Assembly: GCA_029935375.1 (NCBI GenBank)
Contig: JAOZKL010000036.1
Span: 1 to 8,324 of the forward strand
DNA from: Patescibacteria group bacterium
GTDB taxonomy: Bacteria > Patescibacteriota > JACMRA01
Length of the DNA: 8,324 nt
Direction of reading: 5' to 3'
Positions within the stretch are counted from its first letter, which is position 1, and the number at the start of each line of letters is the position of its first letter. The notes under the pieces are model-generated. The model was given only the letters and a program-made list of their open reading frames with translations, ran no database searches and had not been told where the DNA came from. Below are positions 1 to 5,384 of the stretch, piece by piece. Position numbers and translations under genes: made by a program.

Positions 1-525
1 CGTTGCTGATGAATTGATTGCTGTTTCATCAGAAAACTGAATCCCATCAATAATATTATACTTACTACCATTATCGCCTCCTCCAAAATAACCATTTGTA
101 GTAGAGTTTACACCTATAGAATCAGTCCTAGTGACAGAAAGAGTTGCTGATGGATTGATTGCTGTTTCTGTAGCAAATGTTATTCCATCAATAATATCTA
201 AAAGGGATGAATTATACCCGCCTCCAAAATATCCATTTGTAGTAGAGTTTACACCCACTGCCCCATATCTTGTGATAGAAAGAGTTGCTGATGGATTGAT
301 TGCTGTTTCTGTAGCAAATATTATTCCATCAATAATATCTAAAGGTGGTGGTGACCCATCAGCCCCGCCAGCAAAGTAGCCATTTGTAATAGAATTTACA
401 CTTGCAAGATACATCCTTCCTATGGAAAGGACTGCAACTGGATTGATTGCCGTTTCTGATACAAATGTGATACCGTCTATCGTGTCCACATGAATAGCCC
501 CATTAGATCCTCCACCAAAATAACC
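1..525 (-). repeat. Tandem ~48-codon kelch-like repeats (three full, one partial)
   Basis: Unit boundaries, placed at the GYF motif, are 525-382 (48 codons), 381-235 (49), 234-94 (47) and 93-1 (31, cut by the window edge). Each unit reads GYFxGG, a variable loop, IDGIxF, ETAIN, a hydrophobic strand, then VNSxTN. Units two to four are also nearly identical as DNA over the segment encoding DIIDGI to NPSATLS, which points to recent duplication or exchange between units. The spacing and the GG/Y/F pattern resemble kelch-type beta-propeller blades, but this fold is inferred. The repeats also create a repetitive antisense ORF that is not a gene. Confidence 0.9.
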
Positions 526-1107
526 AGTCGCTCCTAGTTTTTCATTTGCTACCCACTCTGTATCGCTAATAGCATGAAATTCTAGACTCTCCGCCATAAA
601 TACTCTTGCCCAGTTTTTACCATCTGGTGTATCTGTTGTAGTTATTGTATCTGTTGCTTGTGGATTAATCTCTACAGCTTGTTCTATTTCAGCTCCAATT
701 ACGGTTAGTTTGTGTCCAATAATTGCATCTGGTAGTGTAAGTTTGATTACATTATCAATCCCGTTATTTGCACCAGCTGCCCCATCGTTACAAAATCCAC
801 TCAGTCCAGTCTCTGCTTCTGTAGCCGTAATTGTATAATCTGCAGTTTTGGCTGTTATGCTAAATTTTTGTTCTGCATTACCAGTTAATAGTATTTGCCA
901 AGCAGATCCATCCCATCTTAACAATTCTTAGGATTCTGTATCGATATAAACCCTGCCTTCATCATCTACAGTCAAACCCGCTGGACGACTAGCGGTATCT
1001 CCATTGTGTATACCTCCAAGACTAGCTGGGCCTAGTTGTGATAACCAAGAGTTTAATATATCTCCCCAGTTTCTAACACCTTTGGTTAGCAGTTGATTAG
1101 TTGGCAT
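1..1107 (-). pseudogene. Tail-fibre-like protein with kelch-like repeats, interrupted by in-frame TAA; partial at left edge
   Basis: The reading frame opens at ATG 1107 and is open to the left edge except for one TAA at 928-930 (codon 60). Residues 1-59 contain an NWGDILNSWL segment and a VDDEGRVYIDTES segment. The frame resumes straight after the stop with ELLRWDGSAWQILL, the usual continuation of the 'YIDT...LYRWDGSAW' motif of phage tail fibres and related surface proteins, so the stop most likely replaces a CAA glutamine. About 130 residues of a beta-rich domain follow (codons ~61-194), then tandem repeats with the GYFGGG motif. There is no signal peptide. The C-terminus lies outside the window. 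The gene has its own promoter and sits 60 bases after the peptidase gene. Adhesion or host recognition is inference. It may be a pseudogene, a strain variant or a consensus error; no good in-frame restart is visible close to the stop. Confidence 0.7.
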
Positions 1108-1134
1108 AAAGTTATTATTAGATTATTTTGTTTA

Positions 1135-1163
1135 ATTTAACTAGAAATTGAAGTTTTTGTCAA
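1135..1163 (-). promoter_or_regulatory. Promoter of the tail-fibre-like gene
   Basis: On the minus strand, a perfect TTGACA (1163-1158) is followed after 17 bases by TTAAAT (1140-1135). Transcription would begin near 1128, giving a leader of about 20 bases without a Shine-Dalgarno sequence. The -35 box lies just downstream of the peptidase stop codon, so the repeat-protein gene appears to have its own promoter. Confidence 0.6.
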
Positions 1164-1167
1164 AACA

Positions 1168-2529
1168 CTACCAGAGCTCAAACAACCCTCCAACTGGATT
1201 GAAACAATATGTATAACTTGTTCCATATCTTGGATTACAATTTGGACTGCCTGTTAGCTCATAGGATTCATCTGCAATGGCAAAATGAAGATGAACACCA
1301 GTGGAGTAACCAGTTGAGCCCATATACCCAATCGTTTGGCCCTGCACTACAGTTTGCCCTCTTTTTACTGGAGGAGGTGTTTTCATGTGTCCATATATGG
1401 AATATACTCTACGAGTTCCAAAGGTGTGCTTGATTATTACAGCATAGCCATAACCCCCAAGCCAACCAGCTGTATCAACAGTTCCGTTTCCAACTGCTTT
1501 GATTATCGTCCCATAACCATTGGCAATATCTATACCGTCATGAGCTCCGTTACCCCAGTCAACACACCCAAACCCTTGTGTAATATATCCATTAACAGGC
1601 TCTGTAAATGTATTTCTTGGTATTCCTGAGTAATTCATAGTCTCGTTTACACACCCGCCTGCATTGCCACCACTATTGCCTCCCCCTCCACTAGAAATCT
1701 CACAAGAATTGTCAGAATAATCAAAACTACCGCCCTTTGCTTCGCAATCAGATCTTTTTTTCTCTTGTGCAATTCTTCGTTCAGCTTCTGCCTGTTTTTC
1801 TTTGTCTATCTTAACTATATTTGCCTGGAACTTATCCTGTTCTAACTTTAGCGACGCTAATAAGGTTTGGTACTTAGCCTCATCCCCCTCTGTCTGCTCT
1901 AGTAAAACATCCAGCTCCCCTTTTTTACTTTGACTAAGAAACCTAGTCTCTTCTAAGCTGTCCTTCGTGCTATCAAGTATTTCTTTATTCTCCTCAAGCT
2001 CTTTTAACATTGCTTCAGTTTGTTTTCGCAATCCATTAACCTCCATTTCAAATGTTGATAAATTATGCAATCTACTAATAGCCTGTCCAAGATTCTCACT
2101 AGATAAAATAAGCTCTAACTGGCTGACATTCTCATATTTTTGGATCTCACGAAAAACCTCTTTTATCTGCTCTGTCAACATGACGACCTTATCCTGATTT
2201 TGACCGATTTGCCATTCTATCTGACTAATAGACAATTTTATATCTGTAATAAGATTATCAGTTTTTTTGATTTGATCTTCAATGCCGGTTTTTTCTTCTA
2301 ACAAAGTGCCTTTCTTATCATTTAACTCCCCAATAGTACCACCTATTTGTCCAAGCTCACCATTTATTCTGTCAATTTTGTCCTGTAATTCACTCTTTCT
2401 TTGTGCATATTCAGACTCCCAATCCGAACCCCCTACTGTATCAACCTGAACAAGAGACCCATAACTAACAGGTAACAAAACTAAAGTAACAGACAATATA
2501 AAAACAAAAATCTTTCTTCTTAATGACAT
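1168..2529 (-). CDS. Secreted coiled-coil M23 family metallopeptidase (EnvC/NlpD-like)
   Basis: The 453-residue protein is probably a zinc-dependent peptidoglycan endopeptidase or an amidase activator acting outside the membrane. Residues 1-24 form a signal peptide (MSLRRK then a hydrophobic stretch). Residues ~37-260 are a long heptad-rich, charged coiled coil, as in EnvC-type proteins. A Cys module (C262, GG266-267, C276) and a Gly/Ser/Asn linker (~279-292) lead to an M23 domain at ~305-440. All M23 signature residues are present: H330 and D334 in HDGID, H381 in YGHM, and H413/H415 in HLHF. It is therefore likely catalytic, unlike degenerate EnvC proteins. Six cysteines lie in the exported C-terminal half and could form disulfides. 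The start at 2529 fits the promoter and signal peptide; the stop is TAG. It is transcribed divergently from the tRNA. The exact wall bond cut cannot be told from sequence. Confidence 0.9.
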   Translation of the reverse strand: MSLRRKIFVFILSVTLVLLPVSYGSLVQVDTVGGSDWESEYAQRKSELQDKIDRINGELGQIGGTIGELNDKKGTLLEEKTGIEDQIKKTDNLITDIKLSISQIEWQIGQNQDKVVMLTEQIKEVFREIQKYENVSQLELILSSENLGQAISRLHNLSTFEMEVNGLRKQTEAMLKELEENKEILDSTKDSLEETRFLSQSKKGELDVLLEQTEGDEAKYQTLLASLKLEQDKFQANIVKIDKEKQAEAERRIAQEKKRSDCEAKGGSFDYSDNSCEISSGGGGNSGGNAGGCVNETMNYSGIPRNTFTEPVNGYITQGFGCVDWGNGAHDGIDIANGYGTIIKAVGNGTVDTAGWLGGYGYAVIIKHTFGTRRVYSIYGHMKTPPPVKRGQTVVQGQTIGYMGSTGYSTGVHLHFAIADESYELTGSPNCNPRYGTSYTYCFNPVGGLFELW

Positions 2530-2550
2530 ATAAGCGTTTTAACTATAAGA

Positions 2551-2579
2551 ATAATATAACTATAACAGCAAATTGTCAA
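2551..2579 (-). promoter_or_regulatory. Promoter of the M23 peptidase gene
   Basis: The minus strand has TTGACA (2579-2574), a 17-base spacer and TATTAT (2556-2551), close to the sigma-70 consensus. The predicted start near 2544 leaves a leader of about 15 bases with no Shine-Dalgarno motif before ATG 2529. Confidence 0.75.
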
Positions 2580-2600
2580 GAGTCTATGATGGCTTAACTA

Positions 2601-2630
2601 TTGACAAAACTGATTTTGTTTGTGAATATT
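2601..2630 (+). promoter_or_regulatory. Promoter of the tRNA-Glu gene
   Basis: TTGACA at 2601-2606 is followed after 18 bases by AATATT (2625-2630, four of six consensus bases). Transcription would start around 2637, about nine bases before the mature tRNA 5' end. It is divergent from the peptidase promoter; the two -35 boxes are 21 bases apart. Confidence 0.55.
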
Positions 2631-2645
2631 TTATCACATCTAAAT

Positions 2646-2720
2646 GGCGCTATCGTCTAGTGGTTAGGACTCAAGATTCTCATTCTTGTAACCGGGGTTC
2701 GATTCCCCGTAGCGCTACCA
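2646..2720 (+). tRNA. tRNA-Glu (anticodon CTC)
   Basis: The 75-base cloverleaf has an acceptor stem GGCGCTA/TAGCGCT, a D arm starting CGTCTAGTGGTTAGGAC (typical of bacterial tRNA-Glu), an anticodon stem CAAGA/TCTTG with loop TTCTCAT (anticodon CTC, reads GAG), a T arm CCGGGGTTCGATTCCCCG, discriminator A and an encoded CCA. The first acceptor pair is a G-U wobble. This isoacceptor normally supplements tRNA-Glu(TTC). It is the only tRNA in the window and cannot read TGA. Confidence 0.95.
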
Positions 2721-2730
2721 AATTTATTTT

Positions 2731-2754
2731 AAAATGGCTTTATGCCTATTTTTT
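2731..2754. terminator. Probable bidirectional terminator between tRNA-Glu and the DUF389 gene
   Basis: An imperfect stem AAAATGGC (2731-2738) pairs with GCC-T-ATTTT (2744-2752, one bulged T) around a TTTAT loop and runs into more T residues on the plus strand. It begins 11 bases after the tRNA CCA. On the minus strand, the same hairpin follows the DUF389 stop codon (2757) almost immediately and is trailed by an AT-rich run, so it may serve both genes. The stem has only three G-C pairs, so it is fairly weak. Confidence 0.55.
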
Positions 2755-2756
2755 GT

Positions 2757-4361
2757 TTATAGATCCAATATATTATGATACACGATATTAATATGCAGAT
2801 CAATATTTTCAGAATACTTCTTTTCTAATTTTTGTTTTATAGCATGCAAAGCTGGCTTATAGTCTTCTACCAAGAAACTATACGGAGCATCTATCTTAAA
2901 GTCTAAACTAAGCACCTGCCCCACTCTCTTCATATTTACACCGGATACCTGCAATGATATATCCGTACCTTCTGTAAGAGAAGCTATACTGTTTTCCAAA
3001 CTTTGTTTTATATCTTGAAGCTTAATTTGCTCTGGCTCAACTTCTTTTTTAAGCGAAGTTAACGATATTATTTCAATTTCTAAGGCTATTTTCTTTCCGT
3101 CAACAGAGTTGTTTAAAGAACTTTCAATCTGGTTTTTTTCAGCGTATGTGATACTAGTAGTCGGCTCTGCATACAACACAACAGAAACCAAAATATCATA
3201 ATCTCTACCCTCTGCTTTCTCTGGGTTTTCTGTTATAACAATACTCTCGACAGAAACGAAAGAATTAATCTTACCAACCTCTTCCAACAAAGTGTCTGAT
3301 AATAATTTTTTAATATTTTTAGAGATAATATCATCTTCAGTCACAATCGATATAGTACGAAAAACACGCAAATTAAGATCTATATCATGACCAAGGCTAT
3401 CTTCTAGCTCAGTTGAAATTTGCTGTCTTTGCTGGTAATCAATAGAGATATCTTCTGGTATTTCAACATCAGCCTCTACTATAATGACATCGTCTTCAAA
3501 ATTGGTTTTGATATTAGAGACTCTAATTGCAGGGGAAATGTCTTCAAACTCTTGTATCAACACCGTTTGTGTTTGTGTGTATGCATTACTCTGAAATGAA
3601 TAATTCATAAGATAAAAGAAAAATGGCACTGATGTAACAACAAGAATAACAGCAACCAAAAATGCATTTATACGAGCAGCTCCCCCAGCTTGCCTATTCA
3701 TCCCCACAATAAGAAAAACTATAATAGAAGCGAAGATGATAGCTACAATATTACCAAGAAAAAGAAGTAAACTACCCTTCACAATCTCCAGATCCCATAT
3801 AGACAGGCCAATACCTCCCACACATAAAGGCGGTATCAAAGAAGCTGAAATAGCAACTCCTGCAACACCTTGGGAAACCCTAGGCAAAACTAGCGCAAGA
3901 GAAGCAATTATACCACTAGCTAGTCCAACGATTATATCCAAAAAATTTGGGTTTGTTCTTGCAATTATTTCATCATTTACAGCCTTTATAGGAGAAACCT
4001 CAGTTATAAGAAAAGCTGTCCCTACACTTATAACTGTAGAAAGCAACACTATGGCTACAGATTGTATGGCATAAGACCTCTTCTCATAAACCAGCCCTAA
4101 AGAAGTTTTCATCAGTGGCCACATCAACGGAGATATAATCATGGCTCCAATCACAATAGGAGTACTACCAAGTAACAATCCAAGAGTTGCAATGATAGTA
4201 GAGGCCACAAGCATTATAACAAAACTCAAGCTAAACCTAGAATGCTCTTGTACACTCTCAACAGCATCGACCCTCCTAATACGCCTAATGTCGTTAAACT
4301 TTGACTTCTTCTTGCTATTTATAATCTTCTTTACAGCAGTTACTTCTTTAGACTTTACCAT
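2757..4361 (-). CDS. DUF389 family membrane protein with three C-terminal alpha/beta repeats
   Basis: This 534-residue protein has the DUF389 hallmarks: GSTPIVIGAMIISPLMWPLM (65-84) and SQGVAGVAISASLIPPLCVG (163-182). About seven hydrophobic segments span ~44-253; a charged N-terminus (1-42) precedes them. The C-terminal half (~255-534) is soluble and contains three degenerate copies of one pattern (279-339, 368-436, 470-532): a hydrophobic strand, a variable loop, a second strand ending in acid-Pro, Tyr, a helix with IxxxL, then a strand of alternating hydrophobics. The family is poorly characterised and no substrate can be given; a sensor or transporter role is speculation. ATG 4361 is supported by a strong promoter that would start the mRNA about six bases upstream. 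The stop is TAA. No in-frame TGA occurs. Confidence 0.88.
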   Translation of the reverse strand: MVKSKEVTAVKKIINSKKKSKFNDIRRIRRVDAVESVQEHSRFSLSFVIMLVASTIIATLGLLLGSTPIVIGAMIISPLMWPLMKTSLGLVYEKRSYAIQSVAIVLLSTVISVGTAFLITEVSPIKAVNDEIIARTNPNFLDIIVGLASGIIASLALVLPRVSQGVAGVAISASLIPPLCVGGIGLSIWDLEIVKGSLLLFLGNIVAIIFASIIVFLIVGMNRQAGGAARINAFLVAVILVVTSVPFFFYLMNYSFQSNAYTQTQTVLIQEFEDISPAIRVSNIKTNFEDDVIIVEADVEIPEDISIDYQQRQQISTELEDSLGHDIDLNLRVFRTISIVTEDDIISKNIKKLLSDTLLEEVGKINSFVSVESIVITENPEKAEGRDYDILVSVVLYAEPTTSITYAEKNQIESSLNNSVDGKKIALEIEIISLTSLKKEVEPEQIKLQDIKQSLENSIASLTEGTDISLQVSGVNMKRVGQVLSLDFKIDAPYSFLVEDYKPALHAIKQKLEKKYSENIDLHINIVYHNILDL

Positions 4362-4373
4362 AAATATATAATA

Positions 4374-4402
4374 AGTATACCTGCCTTTATCATACTTGTC
4401 AA
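4374..4402 (-). promoter_or_regulatory. Promoter of the DUF389 gene, predicted to give a near-leaderless mRNA
   Basis: The minus strand has a perfect TTGACA (4402-4397), 17 bases, and TATACT (4379-4374). Transcription seven bases further on would start near 4367, only about six bases before ATG 4361, too short for a Shine-Dalgarno site. The -35 box overlaps that of the opposing plus-strand promoter. Confidence 0.75.
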
Positions 4403-4424
4403 AAGATATAAAGTATGTTATGTT
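4396..4424 (+). promoter_or_regulatory. Candidate promoter of the first TGA-containing gene
   Basis: TTGTCA (4396-4401), a 17-base spacer and TATGTT (4419-4424) form a fair sigma-70 match. Its -35 box is built on the same TTGTCAA palindrome as the opposing DUF389 promoter, so the two would compete for polymerase. The predicted start is near 4431, with a leader of about 57 bases that opens with a hairpin. Confidence 0.45.
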
Positions 4425-4433
4425 TAGAATAAC

Positions 4434-4450
4434 CCAGTTTAAAACACTGG
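4434..4450 (+). promoter_or_regulatory. 5' hairpin in the leader of the first TGA-containing gene
   Basis: CCAGT (4434-4438) and ACTGG (4446-4450) form a 5-bp stem with a seven-base loop, followed by a T-rich tract from about 4451 to 4475. If the promoter at 4396-4424 is right, this hairpin is at the very 5' end of the mRNA. It could stabilise the transcript, or act as a weak attenuator because of the T-rich tract. Confidence 0.45.
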
Positions 4451-4487
4451 TATTTCACATTTTTTTTATTTTTAACTTAATTTACTT

Positions 4488-4997
4488 ATGGTAAAAGAAC
4501 AAAAAACACAATCTATCATCTGAGAAGAGTTAGAAGAGCATTACAAAATCTCATTTCCTCCAATGGCTACAGCAACCAAAAAATTGGTTGAAAAACTTAA
4601 CAGCTATAGAAGATCGGCAGATGTGCATGTCTTCAATGAAATTTTAATTAGAATTAGTTCGTTCAAAACTTTTAAACTTTCAAAAATGTATTTTGATACA
4701 CTTGTCAAATCTGAAGAATTTGAAGAAAAAAAAGGAACTTGGTTAAAATTTGTAATATCACAAATATATCAAGATTACCTAAGGTACGTATCCAAAAATA
4801 TGTACTCAATTACAGATTCAGAGTTTATTGATGTGTTGTGATACATTGCGGATATATGAGTAAGTATGAGCTCAAGTATCAATGTCTTTCTTTACGATGA
4901 GAAATACAAAGAATACAGCAGAGCAAATGCGATAGAACATCTCAGATCTATGATAGAAGAACGAATAATAGATATCCAGGTTAAATGAATAAAATAA
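4488..4997 (+). CDS. Unrecognised 169-codon protein, intact only if TGA is a sense codon
   Basis: From ATG 4488 to TAA 4995-4997 the frame has no TAA or TAG but four TGA: 4521 (codon 12), 4839 (118), 4857 (124) and 4986 (167). The stretches between them are protein-like and continue in one frame, and a strong terminator follows. An in-frame TAA at 4473 limits the start. The product is charged, helical in character and Lys/Glu/Ile/Ser-rich, with no signal peptide or membrane segment; I recognise no family. With TGA as glycine it would have 5 Gly and 1 Trp; with TGA as tryptophan, 1 Gly and 5 Trp. Glycine gives the more usual composition. Under the standard code only a 92-residue middle piece (4563-4841) remains. 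This is a strong coding-frame case, but function is unknown and decay of a standard-code gene is not fully excluded. Confidence 0.7.
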
Positions 4998-5008
4998 AAA
5001 AAATGTAC

Positions 5009-5038
5009 AACACCTTTCAGAAATGAGGGGTGTTTTTG
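5009..5038 (+). terminator. Rho-independent terminator of the first TGA-containing gene
   Basis: AACACC (5009-5014) pairs with GGTGTT (5029-5034), and the stem continues inward through TTTCA/TGAGG (two G-U pairs) to a GAAA tetraloop, 11 pairs in all, followed directly by further T residues. It starts 12 bases after the TAA stop at 4995, which supports that stop, rather than any upstream TGA, as the true gene end. Confidence 0.88.
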
Positions 5039-5058
5039 TATAGCTAAATAATAATTTG

Positions 5059-5087
5059 TTGACGATATACAAAAAATATGCTATATT
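5059..5087 (+). promoter_or_regulatory. Promoter of the second TGA-containing gene
   Basis: TTGACG (5059-5064), a 17-base spacer and TATATT (5082-5087), with an extended -10 TG at 5079-5080. This is one of the best promoter matches in the window. Transcription would start near 5094, giving a leader of about 44 bases. Confidence 0.8.
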
Positions 5088-5095
5088 AAGAGAGT

Positions 5096-5139
5096 CAGTT
5101 GTATCCAACTGCAATTTTATTTCTTATTGGTATTCCAAT
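5096..5139 (+). promoter_or_regulatory. Two leader hairpins, one covering the start codon
   Basis: CAGTTG (5096-5101) and CAACTG (5106-5111) form a perfect 6-bp stem with a TATC loop at the predicted 5' end of the mRNA. ATTGG (5126-5130) and CCAAT (5135-5139) form a second 5-bp stem with a TATT loop whose 3' arm includes the first two bases of the ATG at 5138. The second hairpin could limit initiation. No Shine-Dalgarno sequence is present. The stems are clear; a regulatory role is inference. Confidence 0.55.
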
Positions 5140-5329
5140 GAAATTCTCTAAAAACACTAAGTTGGAGAAGATAGAAAACTGTTCTGTAAAAGGTTTTTCA
5201 AAGAAAGAGATTGTTCATTATAAAAACAAATGAATTAATCTAGAATTTGCAAACAAACACTTGTTTTGTAAAAATCCAAAAACCGGAAAGATTGAAAAAA
5301 TCGATCCAGAAGTTTACGAACAATTCTAA
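5138..5329 (+). CDS. Unrecognised 63-codon basic protein with one in-frame TGA
   Basis: ATG 5138 to TAA 5327-5329 encodes 63 residues, with TGA at 5231-5233 as codon 32 and no TAA or TAG inside. The sequence around it reads HYKNK-X-INLEFANKHLFC, followed by KNPKTGKIEKIDPEVYEQF. X as glycine fits well after the lysine-rich stretch; tryptophan is possible. The product is small, basic and Lys-rich, with Cys at 15 and 44, and has no signal peptide or membrane segment. I recognise no family. A near-consensus promoter, leader hairpins and a downstream terminator make it a complete monocistronic gene. If TGA were a stop, it would be a 31-residue peptide, and the well-formed downstream half would be unexplained. 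It shares its gene style with the preceding ORF and converges on comEC. Confidence 0.65.
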
Positions 5330-5344
5330 CTCTCTGATTAGAAT
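5323..5344. repeat. Inverted repeat spanning the stop codon of the second TGA-containing gene
   Basis: ATTCTAA (5323-5329) and TTAGAAT (5338-5344) are perfect 7-base inverted arms around an 8-base loop. The first arm contains the TAA stop. There is no T tract on either side, so this is not a terminator by itself; it may protect the mRNA 3' end or be a chance AT-rich palindrome. Confidence 0.4.
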
Positions 5345-5348
5345 ATAA

Positions 5349-5384
5349 AACCTCATTAGCTCTTCGCTTTTGAGGTTCTTTTTT
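5349..5384. terminator. Bidirectional terminator between converging genes
   Basis: AACCTCA (5349-5355) pairs with TGAGGTT (5371-5377). Inside, AGC (5358-5360) pairs with GCT (5366-5368) across a symmetric two-base internal loop. On the plus strand, CTTTTTT follows (5378-5384), ending the 63-codon gene. On the minus strand, TTTTATATT follows, ending comEC. The stem lies inside the last codons and stop of comEC. Confidence 0.8.

Noticed and set aside
131..379. Plus-strand ORF of 82 codons with an internal repeat.
   Set aside because: It is the antisense shadow of the tandem repeats in the minus-strand tail-fibre-like gene; its repetition only mirrors theirs.
1..525. The repeats as a CRISPR array.
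   Set aside because: Unit length (141-147 bases), continuous reading frame and protein-level conservation show coding repeats, not repeat-spacer units.
2646..2720. The tRNA gene as an integration site for a mobile element.
   Set aside because: I found no second copy of its 3' end in the window and no integrase gene nearby.
2573..2791. Plus-strand ORF of 72 codons across the tRNA.
   Set aside because: It reads through the tRNA-Glu gene and its promoter and terminator, so it is not coding.
4563..4841. A 92-residue standard-code protein as the gene here.
   Set aside because: The frame is open upstream to ATG 4488 and downstream to TAA 4995 apart from TGA codons, and the terminator fits the TAA, so this is the middle piece of a longer gene.
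4872..5114. Minus-strand ORF of 80 codons.
   Set aside because: It runs antisense through the end of the first TGA-containing gene, its terminator and the next promoter, and is only a Tyr/Phe-rich shadow.
4521..5233. Selenocysteine as the meaning of the in-frame TGA codons.
   Set aside because: Five TGA in two unrelated small ORFs, in no recognisable selenoprotein context and without an evident SECIS hairpin just after each codon, fit general TGA reassignment better.
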